From: Myxococcales bacterium UBA1660
GTDB lineage: Bacteria > Myxococcota_A > Polyangia > Polyangiales > Houyiibacteriaceae
Assembly: GCA_002320815.1 (NCBI GenBank)
Contig: DCLA01000128.1
Span: forward strand, 1-64,000
Length of the DNA: 64,000 nucleotides
Direction: 5' to 3'
This document shows positions 40,662 through 50,100 of the stretch, piece after piece (the stretch's first letter is position 1; each line of letters starts with the position of its first letter). The notes beneath the pieces were generated by a model that was not told the origin of the DNA, did not search any database, and saw nothing but the letters and a program-made list of their open reading frames with translations. Position numbers and translations under genes: made by a program.

Positions 40662-41600
40662 TCAGGCCTTGGGGCCGAAGCCCTGGATCACGTAGTTGCC
40701 GCTCTTCTCGTCCTTCTGGATCTCGAGGAGCTTCTGCTTCGAGGCGTCTTCCAGGAGCTGGTTGAAGCTGCGGTAGCCGTAGTAGCTCTCGGAGAACTGC
40801 GGCTTCTTGCGCTTCAGGACCTGCTTCACCATCGAGCCCCAGAGGTTGCCGTCGCGGTCCTTGAAGAGCGACTCGACCACGTCCAGGACGAGCTCGAGGG
40901 CCTCTTCCGGATCCCCGGACTTCTCCGCGGGGGTGTCGGGCTCTTCGGGCTTCGGTGCGGGCGCGGCCTGGGTGGCCTGCGGGCTCGCCGACGACGCGGA
41001 CGCGGAAGAAGAAGACGAAGAAGCCGCCTTGGGGGCGTCGTCCTTGGGTCGGCGGCCGCTCTGGCCGTTGCCGCCCCCGCCGCTCTGCTTCTTGCGGCCG
41101 TCGCCCTTCTTGCTGTGGGCCTTCTTCCGGCGGACGAGGTCGTCGTAGTAGATGAAGTCGTCGCAGTTCTCGATCAGCAGGTCGCTCGACGAGTTCTTCA
41201 CGCCCAGACCGATGACGGTCTTGTCGTTCTCCCGGAGCTTGCTGACCAGCGGCGAGAAGTCGCTGTCGCCGCTGATGATCACGAAGACGTCGACGTGCTT
41301 CTTGGTGTAGCAGAGGTCCAGGGCGTCCACGACGAGGCGGATGTCGGCGCTGTTCTTGCCGCTGTACGAGACGTGGGGGATCTCGATGAGCTCGAAGGCG
41401 GCCTCGTGCATCTGCCGCTTGTCGCTCTTGAAGCGGTCCCAGTCGGCGTAGGCCTTCTTCACCACCACCTTGCCCTTGTCGAGGATCCGCTCGAGGACGA
41501 GGTCGATGTCGAACTTGTTGTAGCGCGCGTCGCGAACGCCGATGGCGACGTTCTCGTAGTCGCAGAAGACGGCCAGATTCGGCGCAAAGTCATTGGTCAT
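40662..41600 (-). CDS. NYN-domain (LabA/DUF88) protein with C-terminal OST-HTH/LOTUS-like domain
   Basis: 312 aa. The N-terminal PIN-like NYN nuclease domain has acidic residues in AVFCDYENVAIG, KNSADIRLVVDALDLCY and VIISGDSDFSPLV, as in LabA/DUF88 proteins and vertebrate MARF1/limkain. A low-complexity Lys/Ser/Ala/Pro linker (about 160-235) follows. The last about 75 residues (LVLDVVESLFKDRDGNLWGS, SESYYGYRSFNQLLEDASKQ) match the LOTUS winged-helix, an RNA-binding module. The protein is likely to act on RNA. A TAAGGT hexamer nine nt before ATG 41600 suggests a leaderless start. The STAS-like gene lies 73 bp upstream. Confidence 0.85.
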   Translation of the reverse strand: MTNDFAPNLAVFCDYENVAIGVRDARYNKFDIDLVLERILDKGKVVVKKAYADWDRFKSDKRQMHEAAFELIEIPHVSYSGKNSADIRLVVDALDLCYTKKHVDVFVIISGDSDFSPLVSKLRENDKTVIGLGVKNSSSDLLIENCDDFIYYDDLVRRKKAHSKKGDGRKKQSGGGGNGQSGRRPKDDAPKAASSSSSSASASSASPQATQAAPAPKPEEPDTPAEKSGDPEEALELVLDVVESLFKDRDGNLWGSMVKQVLKRKKPQFSESYYGYRSFNQLLEDASKQKLLEIQKDEKSGNYVIQGFGPKA

Positions 41601-41609
41601 GCGGAAGGG

Positions 41610-41615
41610 ACCTTA
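41610..41615 (-). promoter_or_regulatory. -10-like TAAGGT, 9 nt before the NYN gene start
   Basis: Predicted leaderless promoter element before ATG 41600. Confidence 0.4.
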
Positions 41616-41673
41616 GCAAACGCCACGCAATCCGCAGCGGCGAACCTCACGGCGGCCTTCCGCGGCCTCGCGC

Positions 41674-42054
41674 TCAGCGTCCGTCGAGGGCCCGCAGCTT
41701 GGCGTGGGCCTCGGCCAGGGTGGCCACCGTGAAGGTGTGGTAGCCCGCCGAGGCCTCGCGCTGGGTCCGCGCGAGCTGGAGGTTCGTGGTGCCCCCGCCG
41801 GGGCCCACCACGCGAATGACCCGCTTGGCCCCTCTGTCGAAGAGGAAGCTCTGGATGCGCTTGAACTTCTCGCTCACCGAGGGGCCGGTGGGCTGGGACG
41901 CGCTGATGTCGTTGATGACGTTGAAGCCCGGGTTCAGCTCGGCGACGGCCGCTTGGATGGCGTCGCCGGCGCGGTCGGCTTCGTCGTCGTCGAGCATCCC
42001 GATCAACTTGATGAAGAGCAGATTCTCGGCTGCGTCGGCGCGCGTCTCGTACAT
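41674..42054 (-). CDS. STAS/SpoIIAA-like small protein
   Basis: 126 aa. NLLFIKLIGMLDDDEADRAG, DAIQAAVAELNPGFNVINDI and AKRVIRVVGPGGGTTNLQLA suggest the alternating strands and helices of a SpoIIAA/STAS-like fold. No clear phosphorylatable DS motif is visible at the usual place, so it may not be a classical anti-anti-sigma factor. It precedes the NYN-LOTUS gene on the same strand, 73 bp away. Function unknown; the fold call is moderate. Confidence 0.55.
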   Translation of the reverse strand: MYETRADAAENLLFIKLIGMLDDDEADRAGDAIQAAVAELNPGFNVINDISASQPTGPSVSEKFKRIQSFLFDRGAKRVIRVVGPGGGTTNLQLARTQREASAGYHTFTVATLAEAHAKLRALDGR

Positions 42055-42143
42055 GCGTGGTTCCCCGGGACTCCCCGGCCCGATGATGCGGGTAAGCGTG
42101 CGCGATGACCAGGCGCGAGTCGGCCGGAGGCCTGCCCGGCGGC

Positions 42144-44081
42144 TCAGCGCATGCCTTCGAGGGCCCGGAGCGCGTCCCGCAGAGCCTCCGCCGAGTCCAT
42201 GCCGCCCGCGGCCCCGCCGCCCGCGCCGGTCCCCGCGCCGCCCCCGCCCCCACCGAGGAGGGGCCCGAGGAGTTGCATGATGTCGCCGCCGCCCGCGCCG
42301 CCCGCGCCGCCGCCGAGGAGCGCGCCGAGGCCGCCGGCACCGTCACCGAGCCAGGCGCCGGCGAGGGACCCGAAGTCGGCCTGCCCGAGATCCTCGTCCC
42401 CGTGACTCTCCTCGAGCCAGTGCCGCTCCAGCCGCCGGACGGCGCGCGCGTGTCGGCCCCGCGCCAAACGATCGACGAGCGCTCGGGGCGCCGCCTCGCC
42501 GAAGCGGTGGGTGCGCACGTAGTCCCGGATGCCCGCGAAGAACGCGCGCTCACCCACGGCCTCCCGGAGCGCGGGGTAGAGGTAGGGCCCCTTGCCGTAG
42601 ACCAGCCCCGCGTAAGCCATCTCGTCGCCGAAGGCCGCGACCGGGCGATCCACCGCGCCGTCGGCGTGACCCTGCAGGCGCATGAAGTGGTAGTTGGAGG
42701 CCACCTGCCGGCGCCCCTCCTGCTCGGCGCGCTCGGCCCCGAAGCGCTCCTCGACGTAGAGCATCGCGCTGAACTGTGCGAGGGACTCGTCGACGAAGGG
42801 GTGCTCCCGCGCGTCGGAGCCCACCAGGCCGTGCCACCACTGGTGGGCCACCTCGTGGGCGACGACAAAGTCCAGCATCGCGCCCTGCATGCCGCCGGTG
42901 GGGTCGCCGCCGGCGCCGCCGCCGAGGAGCCCCCCGAGCATGCCCAGCGCGCCGCCGCTGCCGCCGCCGTAGAACATCTGCGCCACCGTGACCAGACCGC
43001 TGAACTCCACGCCGCCGGCGCCGCCGACCAGCGGAGCCTCCACGATCTCCAGGTCGCGATAGGGGTAGGGACCGAAGCGCTGGTGGAAGGTGTGCAGGGC
43101 GTGGCGCGCGGTCTCGAGCGCCGCCTCGCCCGGGCCGCGGTGGGCGGGCAGGAAGAAGGAGCGCACCGTCACGCCATCCACCTCGGCGGTGGCCACCTCG
43201 AAGTCGCGACCGAGCACGATGGCGAAGTTGCGGGTGAGCCCGGCGACGGCCTCGACCTCGGTGTGTCCCGGCTGCCCGTTCCGGCCGAGCACGGTGCGCT
43301 CGGCGGTGGTGGTGCCGGTGATGGCCACCTGGGCCCCCTGCGGCGCGCGGACCTTGGCGCGGAAGTGGACGATCCCATCGGCGCCCAGGTCGCCGAGGGT
43401 GGAGTCGTCGCCGCGGACCCAGGCGCCCTCCCGCCGCGGGGCCACCGTGGCATAGAAGTTCCCCAGGCTGGCGATGCCGCTCCCGTGGGCCAGGAGGCCG
43501 TAGTCCCCGTGGCCCGCGCCCCCGCCGCCGGCCATCCGGCCCATGCCCTCCATGGCCTGCCCCAGCAGGCTGGAGCGCTGCGGGTCGATGCGCTGCAGGT
43601 CGCCCTCGAGCTCCAGCCGGATGCGGAGGCGCCCGCCGGCGGGCAGGGGCGCCGCCGGACGGACCTCGATGGCCGATCGCTCCACGGCGATGGCGCAGCG
43701 CGCACCGACGCAGCCGCTCTGCCGCACCCGGATGCGCGGCGCGTCGCCGACCGCGTTGCCGTAGAGACGCAGCACCACGGTGGGGAGCTCGGCGCCGGTG
43801 GTGTTGGTGAAGTAGAGCTCTTCGACGGCCGTGAAGGTCGAGAGGTCGTCGGCGACCTGGACCTCCAGGTCGTGCAGGGGGATCGCGTCGAGGGCCCGGG
43901 GCGCCACGAAGCCCGCCGCGCCGCGCCGGTCCTCCGCGCGCAGATTGGCCAGTAGAGGCTCGGCCTCGAACCACTGCACCTGCGCCTCCGCCGCCGGCCC
44001 GTCCTCACAGCCGCCGCAGCCCACCACACCGAGCCCTCCGAGGAGAGCCACCAGGGTCCAGAGCGAGGAAGAGCGATCCAT
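42144..44081 (-). CDS. M1-family (gluzincin) aminopeptidase lipoprotein
   Basis: 645 aa. Signal peptide with lipobox GVVGC (Cys22). An aminopeptidase-N-type beta domain precedes the catalytic domain with HExxH at His409-Glu410-His413 (AHEVAHQWWH) and third zinc ligand Glu432 (FVDESLAQF). Two Gly-rich insertions are unusual: one of about 25 residues just before the active site (GGGSGGALGMLGGLLGGGAG) and a C-terminal stretch of about 60 Gly/Ala-rich residues. The MEN exopeptidase loop may be replaced by GGVEFSG. A lipid-anchored extracytoplasmic peptidase is expected. TAGGCT lies at 44090-44095, eight nt before the ATG. It follows the ketopantoate-reductase-like gene by 30 bp. Confidence 0.88.
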   Translation of the reverse strand: MDRSSSLWTLVALLGGLGVVGCGGCEDGPAAEAQVQWFEAEPLLANLRAEDRRGAAGFVAPRALDAIPLHDLEVQVADDLSTFTAVEELYFTNTTGAELPTVVLRLYGNAVGDAPRIRVRQSGCVGARCAIAVERSAIEVRPAAPLPAGGRLRIRLELEGDLQRIDPQRSSLLGQAMEGMGRMAGGGGAGHGDYGLLAHGSGIASLGNFYATVAPRREGAWVRGDDSTLGDLGADGIVHFRAKVRAPQGAQVAITGTTTAERTVLGRNGQPGHTEVEAVAGLTRNFAIVLGRDFEVATAEVDGVTVRSFFLPAHRGPGEAALETARHALHTFHQRFGPYPYRDLEIVEAPLVGGAGGVEFSGLVTVAQMFYGGGSGGALGMLGGLLGGGAGGDPTGGMQGAMLDFVVAHEVAHQWWHGLVGSDAREHPFVDESLAQFSAMLYVEERFGAERAEQEGRRQVASNYHFMRLQGHADGAVDRPVAAFGDEMAYAGLVYGKGPYLYPALREAVGERAFFAGIRDYVRTHRFGEAAPRALVDRLARGRHARAVRRLERHWLEESHGDEDLGQADFGSLAGAWLGDGAGGLGALLGGGAGGAGGGDIMQLLGPLLGGGGGGAGTGAGGGAAGGMDSAEALRDALRALEGMR

Positions 44082-44089
44082 CGGCTCCG

Positions 44090-44095
44090 AGCCTA
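44090..44095 (-). promoter_or_regulatory. -10-like TAGGCT, 8 nt before the M1 peptidase start
   Basis: Lies in the 30-bp gap after the upstream gene, so the peptidase may have its own promoter. Confidence 0.4.
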
Positions 44096-44111
44096 GCAGG
44101 CCCCGAGCGTC

Positions 44112-45188
44112 TCAGGCCCGCAGCGGCGGGCGCGAGGAGTGGCGTCGCTCGGTCCGGCGCGCGAGCTCTTCGATGCGCGCGAAGTCCGGCTTCGACTCGC
44201 CGCGCGCCAGCTCGTGAACCATCGCGCTGGCCACGGTGTTCACCGGCACCTCGATCCCCAGCGCCTGACCGCGCGTGGCGATCTCGCCGTTGATGAAGTC
44301 CACCGGCGGCGTCCGGCCCCGCTCGAGGGCCGCCAGCATCGAGGACCGCAGGTTGCGGTAGCGGGCCCCGACCGCGAGCAGGAGCGTGTGCTTGGCCACG
44401 AGCGTCATGCTGCCCCGCTGCCGCTCGTGGGGATCGAGGGCGATCCAGTCGAGGTCCAGGGTCCCCGAGACCTTCTCCAGGGCCACCTCTTCGGCGTGCG
44501 CCACGGCGACCGCCTCGGTCATGATCTCCAGCGCCAGGCGGCGGGCGAGTTGGTGCCGCAGGACCCGGCCGAGCCGCGCCCCGGCCAGGGTGCCGAGGGT
44601 GGAGATGGCGCAGTTGATGGCCAGCTTGGACCAGCGCGCGCCGGGGAAGTTGGTGGCGTGCTCCACCGGCGCGACCGGCGCCAGGAGCGCCTCCAGCCGC
44701 GCCAGGCGCGGGTCCTCGGTGCCGCCGTCCATCCGGCCGAGGGTGAACCCGCCCTCGCTGGTGCGCTCGAAGAGGCCCGGCTCGGGCATGCTGGCCCCGA
44801 AGCCGACGATGGCCCCGAGCACCGCGTCGTCCCGGTCCACCGCCGCGGCGACTCGGTCCTCGCAGAGCCCGTTCTGCATCACCACGAAGGCCCCGCCAGG
44901 GGCCAGGTGCGCGGCGACCCCCTGGGCGGCCTCGACCACCGAGTCCGGCGGCGTGGCCAAGAGGATCCAATCGAAGGTCCCCGTGAGCTCGCTCGGCTGG
45001 GTGACGATGGGCCCGCGCGCGGTGTCGTGCGCGTCCTGGAAGCGCCGACGGAATCCGTGGGCTCGGACGGCCGCCGCGATGCCCTCGTTGGAGGAGAGCG
45101 CCACCACCTCGCGCCCGGCGCCGAGGAGTCCGCCCGCGATGGTTCCCCCGATGGCGCCGGTCCCCACGACGAGTGTCCGCTCAGTCAC
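44112..45188 (-). CDS. 2-dehydropantoate 2-reductase family (ApbA/PanE) protein
   Basis: 358 aa. N-terminal NADP-binding motif VGTGAIGGTIAGGLLGAGRE, the ILLATP turn and QNGLCEDRV, then the helical C-terminal domain with WSKLAINCAISTLGTLAG, whose Lys and Asn match the catalytic pair of ketopantoate reductases. PanE makes pantoate for coenzyme A, but many paralogues act on other 2-oxo acids. At 358 aa it is longer than the usual 300, so I give no symbol. GTG 45188 is preceded by TATACC at 45197-45202. No pan genes are nearby. Confidence 0.85.
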   Translation of the reverse strand: MTERTLVVGTGAIGGTIAGGLLGAGREVVALSSNEGIAAAVRAHGFRRRFQDAHDTARGPIVTQPSELTGTFDWILLATPPDSVVEAAQGVAAHLAPGGAFVVMQNGLCEDRVAAAVDRDDAVLGAIVGFGASMPEPGLFERTSEGGFTLGRMDGGTEDPRLARLEALLAPVAPVEHATNFPGARWSKLAINCAISTLGTLAGARLGRVLRHQLARRLALEIMTEAVAVAHAEEVALEKVSGTLDLDWIALDPHERQRGSMTLVAKHTLLLAVGARYRNLRSSMLAALERGRTPPVDFINGEIATRGQALGIEVPVNTVASAMVHELARGESKPDFARIEELARRTERRHSSRPPLRA

Positions 45189-45196
45189 CCTTCGTG

Positions 45197-45202
45197 GGTA
45201 TA
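45197..45202 (-). promoter_or_regulatory. -10-like TATACC, 8 nt before GTG 45188
   Basis: Predicted promoter of the ketopantoate-reductase-family gene; the last base departs from TAnnnT. Confidence 0.35.
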
Positions 45203-45271
45203 CGGAAAGCGTGGCTCCCGCCAGCCGATTCGCGGGAATCGACCGGGGTGGGCGCAGCCGGCGCGGGCGGC

Positions 45272-45277
45272 TATGCT
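45272..45277 (+). promoter_or_regulatory. -10-like TATGCT upstream of the leader ORF and kinase
   Basis: Ten nt before ATG 45288 of the putative leader peptide. Confidence 0.4.
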
Positions 45278-45287
45278 CGACGTTCCC

Positions 45288-45359
45288 ATGGGGTGTCGGG
45301 GATGTCGGGATGGACGCGGGCGTGACGGCGCCGGGGCGCGACGCGGAGCCGTGAGTTGA
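45288..45359 (+). CDS. Putative 23-codon leader peptide before the kinase gene
   Basis: ATG 45288 opens a 23-codon frame (MGCRGCRDGRGRDGAGARRG and three more) whose TGA overlaps the kinase TTG start as TTGA. A TATGCT hexamer lies at 45272-45277, ten nt upstream, so the frame could be translated from a nearly leaderless mRNA and couple translation of the kinase. This is an arrangement seen in sequence; expression is inference. Confidence 0.35.
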   Translation: MGCRGCRDGRGRDGAGARRGAVS

Positions 45360-47164
45360 GCGCCGCCCGCGAGTCCGATCCCTCGCTCCCGGAAGAGCAG
45401 CCCACGATGGCCGCGCGGCCCCGGGCGAGCCGCGCCTCGCTCCCCGCGCCCGGGGCCGCCCCCTTTCCGGCCCCGGAACCCGAGAAGTCCAGCCCCCTCG
45501 GCGAGGCCCCCACCAGCGAGCCCGCGGCCGCCAGCGAGCCCCGGACCGGTGAGTCCGCGCCGACGAGCACCCGGACGCACCTCACGGGCTCGCCCAGCAC
45601 CGCCAGCCTGGTCCGCTCCTCCCGCGACTTCCTCCGCCAGGACGAGGCCAGCCGGACCCACAACTTCGCCACCGCCATGCTGGTGGTCGTCGTCCTGGGC
45701 GTCGCCTGCCTCCTCTTCCTACCCGCCGACCCGCTGGCCACCAAGCTCGCCGCCGGCGCGATGGTGGTCCTCGGCCTCGGCTTCCTCACTCTCTTCGTCC
45801 ACACCCGGGACGTGGAGCGCTTCGACCCCGCCTTCGTGGGTTGGCTCGCCGCCGTCTTGGCCATCGGCTCGGTGCCGATGGTCTACTACTTCGGCGTCTT
45901 CTCTCCCTTCCCCTGCGCGGTGGCGCTGGCGCTCTTCGTCCACGCGCTGAGCTCCCCCGCGCGCTATGCGCTGCTCTCCGCCGGCCTCTGCTCCGGAGGC
46001 CACGTGGCCGTCGCCCTCGCGGTCTATACCGGCGCCATCGACGACCGGGGCCTGATGCGCCCCGGAGAAGACCTCCCGGGGTCGGTCTGGATCTTCGGGC
46101 AGGGCGCGGTCCAGCTCGTCTACTGGACCGCCTACTTCGTGGGCCACTCCTCGTTCCGCCGGACCCACCGCACGGTGAAGGACCTCGAGGCCGCCGTGCG
46201 CCAGGTCGCCGCCCGCGAGGCCCTGCTCCGCGAAGCGCGCCAGGAGCTGGAGCGCGCCGCCGGCATCGGCGAGCCCGGTCGCTTCACCGAGCAGCGGCTC
46301 GGTCCCTGGATCCTCGGTCCGCTCCTCGGCCGCGGTGGCATGGGCGAGATCTACGAGGCCAGCCACGTGGACAGCGGGGACCCGGCGGCCCTGAAGCTCC
46401 TGCTGCGCGGGGCCTACGCCGAGTCCGATCCCTTCACCCGCTTCGCCCGCGAGGCGCGCATCGCCGAGTCCCTCGACTCACAACACGTGGTCGGGATCCT
46501 CGACATCGGGGGCCCGGAGTCGCCGCTGCCCTACATCGCGATGGAGCGCCTGCGGGGCGAGGACCTGGCGGCCATGTTGCGCACCCGGCGCCGGCTCCGC
46601 CCCGAAGAGGTGGCCAAGCTGATCGCCGAGGTGGCCCACGCGCTGGACGAAGCCGCCGGCGCGCGCATCGTCCATCGGGACCTGAAGCCGTCGAACGTCT
46701 TCTTCACCACCGAGGGCTCGTGGAAGGTCCTCGACTTCGGCGTGTCCAAGCTCATCGGCGAAGCGGGGACCCTCACCGCCGGCCACGTGGTGGGCACGCC
46801 GGCCTACATGGCGCCCGAGCAGGCGCGCGGCGAGGACGTCGACGCCCGCGCCGATCTCTACTCGCTGGGCGTCATCGCCTACCGCGCGCTCACCGGTCGC
46901 CCGGCCTTCGTCGGCAAGGACTTCGCCCGCATGCTCCGCGCCGTGGAGAGCACCCTGCCGCCCGCGCCCTCGCGTCTGGTCGAAGGGCTCCCCGCCGCGG
47001 TCGACGACGTCCTCCGCATCGCCATGGCCAAGGCCCCCGCCGACCGCTTCGACACCGCCAGCTCCTTCGCCGAGGCCCTCCGGGCCGCCTTCGCCGGCAC
47101 CCTCCGCCCGGACCACCAGGCCCACGCCGACGCCCTGAACGCCACCCTCCCCTGGAGCCGCTGA
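45356..47164 (+). CDS. Membrane-bound Ser/Thr protein kinase (RD type)
   Basis: 602 aa. A Pro/Ala-rich cytoplasmic stretch (1-90) precedes about six membrane helices (about 105-275: TAMLVVVVLGVACLLFL, GAMVVLGLGFLTLFV and others). A coiled coil (about 280-310) and the kinase domain (about 320-585) follow. The kinase is complete: LGRGGMGEIYEA, AALKLLL, VHRDLKPSN with catalytic Asp442, DFGVSKL, GTPAYMAPEQ. The topology is unusual, because bacterial Hanks kinases normally carry the kinase first and one membrane helix after it. Start TTG 45356 overlaps a leader ORF; ATG 45407 is an alternative. It likely senses a membrane signal. It is convergent with the next kinase, 4 bp apart. Confidence 0.88.
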   Translation: MSAARESDPSLPEEQPTMAARPRASRASLPAPGAAPFPAPEPEKSSPLGEAPTSEPAAASEPRTGESAPTSTRTHLTGSPSTASLVRSSRDFLRQDEASRTHNFATAMLVVVVLGVACLLFLPADPLATKLAAGAMVVLGLGFLTLFVHTRDVERFDPAFVGWLAAVLAIGSVPMVYYFGVFSPFPCAVALALFVHALSSPARYALLSAGLCSGGHVAVALAVYTGAIDDRGLMRPGEDLPGSVWIFGQGAVQLVYWTAYFVGHSSFRRTHRTVKDLEAAVRQVAAREALLREARQELERAAGIGEPGRFTEQRLGPWILGPLLGRGGMGEIYEASHVDSGDPAALKLLLRGAYAESDPFTRFAREARIAESLDSQHVVGILDIGGPESPLPYIAMERLRGEDLAAMLRTRRRLRPEEVAKLIAEVAHALDEAAGARIVHRDLKPSNVFFTTEGSWKVLDFGVSKLIGEAGTLTAGHVVGTPAYMAPEQARGEDVDARADLYSLGVIAYRALTGRPAFVGKDFARMLRAVESTLPPAPSRLVEGLPAAVDDVLRIAMAKAPADRFDTASSFAEALRAAFAGTLRPDHQAHADALNATLPWSR

Positions 47165-47168
47165 GCGC

Positions 47169-50100
47169 TCAAGCCTCGATGGGCCACTGGAGCGTGCTGA
47201 GGCCCGGGCGCAGGCGGCCCAGCGCGCGACGCACCGAGGTCATGCTCTCGCGGTCGTCCGGGTTGCGGCGGATGCAGCGGCGGACGAGCTCGGCGAAGCC
47301 CTGGGTCCGCGGGTCGGTGGTCAGCCGCCCGACCTTCTCCGGCCACCCGTCGTGCTGCAAGTGGGCGTGGAGGGTCGCCAGGTCATTGGTCTCCTGGAAG
47401 AGCGTCCGGCGCGTGAGGAGCTCGAAGGCCAGGCAGCCGAAGGCGTACACGTCGGCCGGCTGCGCGAGGGCCTTGCCCGACTCGTCGTGGCCCCAGACCT
47501 CGGGCGCGCCGTAGTTCGCGGTGCCGCAGCCGGGCCGGAGGGTGCGACCGGCGAGCCCGAAGTCCACCAGGACCGGCTCGTCGGGCGGCTTGGGCCCGAG
47601 GATCCCGTCGGGGTCGCGGACGATCACGTTGGAGGGCTTCACGTCCAGGTGCGCCACGCCGACCCGGTGCATCGCCTCGAGCCCCGCGGCGACCCCGTCG
47701 AGGAGCTCCAGGGCCCGGGGCATGTCCAGCGTGGCGCCGTCGACGTAGCGCTCCAGGCTCGGCCCATCGACCAGCTCCATCACCAGGATGGGCTTGGGCC
47801 GCGCGCCGGCGTCGAAGGTCACGAACCGCGCGATGTTCTCGTGTCTCGGCAGGGCCAAGAGCGCGCCCGCCTCTTCTCGGAAGAGACTCAGGAACTCGTC
47901 CTCGGAGAGGGTCCGGGCCGCCGCTCCGGAGTACTCGGGCACCTTCAGCGCGAACTGCTCGGCAGTGGGGTCGTGGCGCGCGTCGACCCGGCGCGCCACG
48001 AAGACCGACCCCACCGCCCCGTTGCCGATGGCTCGCGTGACATAGAATCCTCCGAGGACGCGGCTGGGCGGCATCCACGCGGGGAGCGGCGCCTCTTTGG
48101 GCGCGGCCGGGAGAAAGCTGGTCCGCGGCGTCTGGCCGCCCTCGATGGGCAGCGCGGCGAGGTTCCCCAAGGAGATGGCGGCCACGCGGGCGAAGCCTTG
48201 AGGCAGCTCTTCGTCGAACGACTGGGAAGCGGACTGGATCGCGTCGGAGAGGTCGCGCTCCTCGCCGACTCGGAGGGCCCGCTCGATGTAGAGGTCGATG
48301 AGGCGCACGGCGGGTCCCGAGCTCGGCTTCGCGTAGGGGATGGCCTCCCCCAACCGACGCCGCGCGCCCATCATCAGGGTCGCGAGGGTCTGGACCGCCG
48401 ACTCGAGGGCGGCCAAGGGGGTGTCCCCCACGCTCAGCTCGGCCAGCCCGTGGAGGGAGGTGGCGCCCGCGACCGGCTCCAGAGCACGCGCGAGGTCGAG
48501 CATCCCGTGCCGCAGGGCTTCGACCCGGCGGGAGCTGGCGACGGGGAGGTCGTGGGCCAACTGCGCGAGCGCGTCGAGGGCGGCGCGGACGGTACGGCCC
48601 GTAGGGCGCTTCTCCTCCAGGGTCTTCTGGAGTTTGGCGAACGCCCGAAGCGCGTTCTCGAGGTCCGGCGTCATCGCCGCCTCGCTCATGGTGTAGAGAT
48701 CGCTCGGGTCGTGGGACGCGCGGCCGGCAGCGAGGACGACGTCGGAGACCTCGGCCACCTCCTCGCGCACCAAAGCGTCGCACGCACGGCTGGCGGCGGC
48801 GAGGGTCGCGCGGCGCAGCTTCGAGGGGGGGTCCTCCGCGACCCGGCGGAGCAACACCTGCGCGGTGGTGACCCGGCGCCGCTCCCGAAGGTCGGCCCGA
48901 TCGTCGACCCGCCGACCGTCGGCGTCCACGAGATGGAGGAGCGCTCGGGTGCGGCGGACCCGGTAGGTGAAGTGCTCCTGGACCTCGCGCCGGTCGGAGC
49001 TCTCGCTCCCTTCCTGCAGCACGAGCCAGTTGGTCATACGCTGAAAGAGGTCACCCAACGGCCTCAGCTCGGCTCCGGGCTCGTCGCCCCGGGACCCGAG
49101 CGCCATGAGGTTCGCCAGGGTGTCCGACTCGAGCAACGCAATGTCCAGCTCGCGCAGGGCCCGAAAGCTGACGACCCGCGCATCGGAGTCCGAGCTCTCC
49201 TCGCACCGCTCCAAGAGCGCGACTCGCTGCTCGGCGGCGTCGAGGGTGGTCATCGCCGCCGCGCTCGCCGCGAGCGCTCCCCCCTCCACGAAGGCATCGA
49301 GGGCCGCATCCACCTGTTCCCGCAACGTCGGCCGTTCGATCTCGGGGTTGAGTTCTTCGCTCACCGCCATGGCCAAAGCCACCGCGCCGTCGTCGCCCGG
49401 ACGCTCCTTGCTGAGCAGCGCCTTGAGCTTTGCCGTGGCCGTCCGCGCAGCCCACTCCCCGAAGCCCTGGCCCAGGCGTTCCCGGCGCAGCTCGACCAAG
49501 GCTTCTGCCGAGGCCAGGCCCCCGGTGCGCACGAGCTGCTCGAGGAGCTCCTCGACCGCGTCGGGTTCGGCCTCCGCCGCGCGCGGCAGGCCCTGTACCA
49601 TCGCCGCCGGGATCCCCGGATCGCGCTGCGCGATCTCGGAGCTCAGGAGCTCCCGGCACCGCGCCAGGGCGAAGTCGCCGCTGTAGGCGATGCTCGCCGC
49701 CAGGGACGCCGCCGCTCGGCGCCACTCGGTCACGCCCAGGCCCGGGCTGAGGTGCCGGTCGATCTCTTCCTCGAACTCGGGCCGCGCGTAGGAGAGGAGC
49801 CCGCGGGCCGCAGCCACGTGGCGCCACACCAACGACTCGCGGTCGGCCAGGAGGCGCTCCCACGCGTTTCGCACCACCGGGATATCGAACACCCGGGTGG
49901 CACCATCGTCGCCCTCGGCCGCGCGATGAGCCGCCTCGCGGGCCGCGCGCTCCAGGAGCCGCGCGGCGAGGCGCCGCGAAGGGAGCGAGCCGGTGGAAGG
50001 GCCGGCGAGCCACTCCCGGCTCAGCTCGCGCCGGGAGATCAGCGCCAGTGCCAGGCCATCGGCCCGGGCCCCGGCGCCGATCGGGAGGTCCAGCGCGAGC

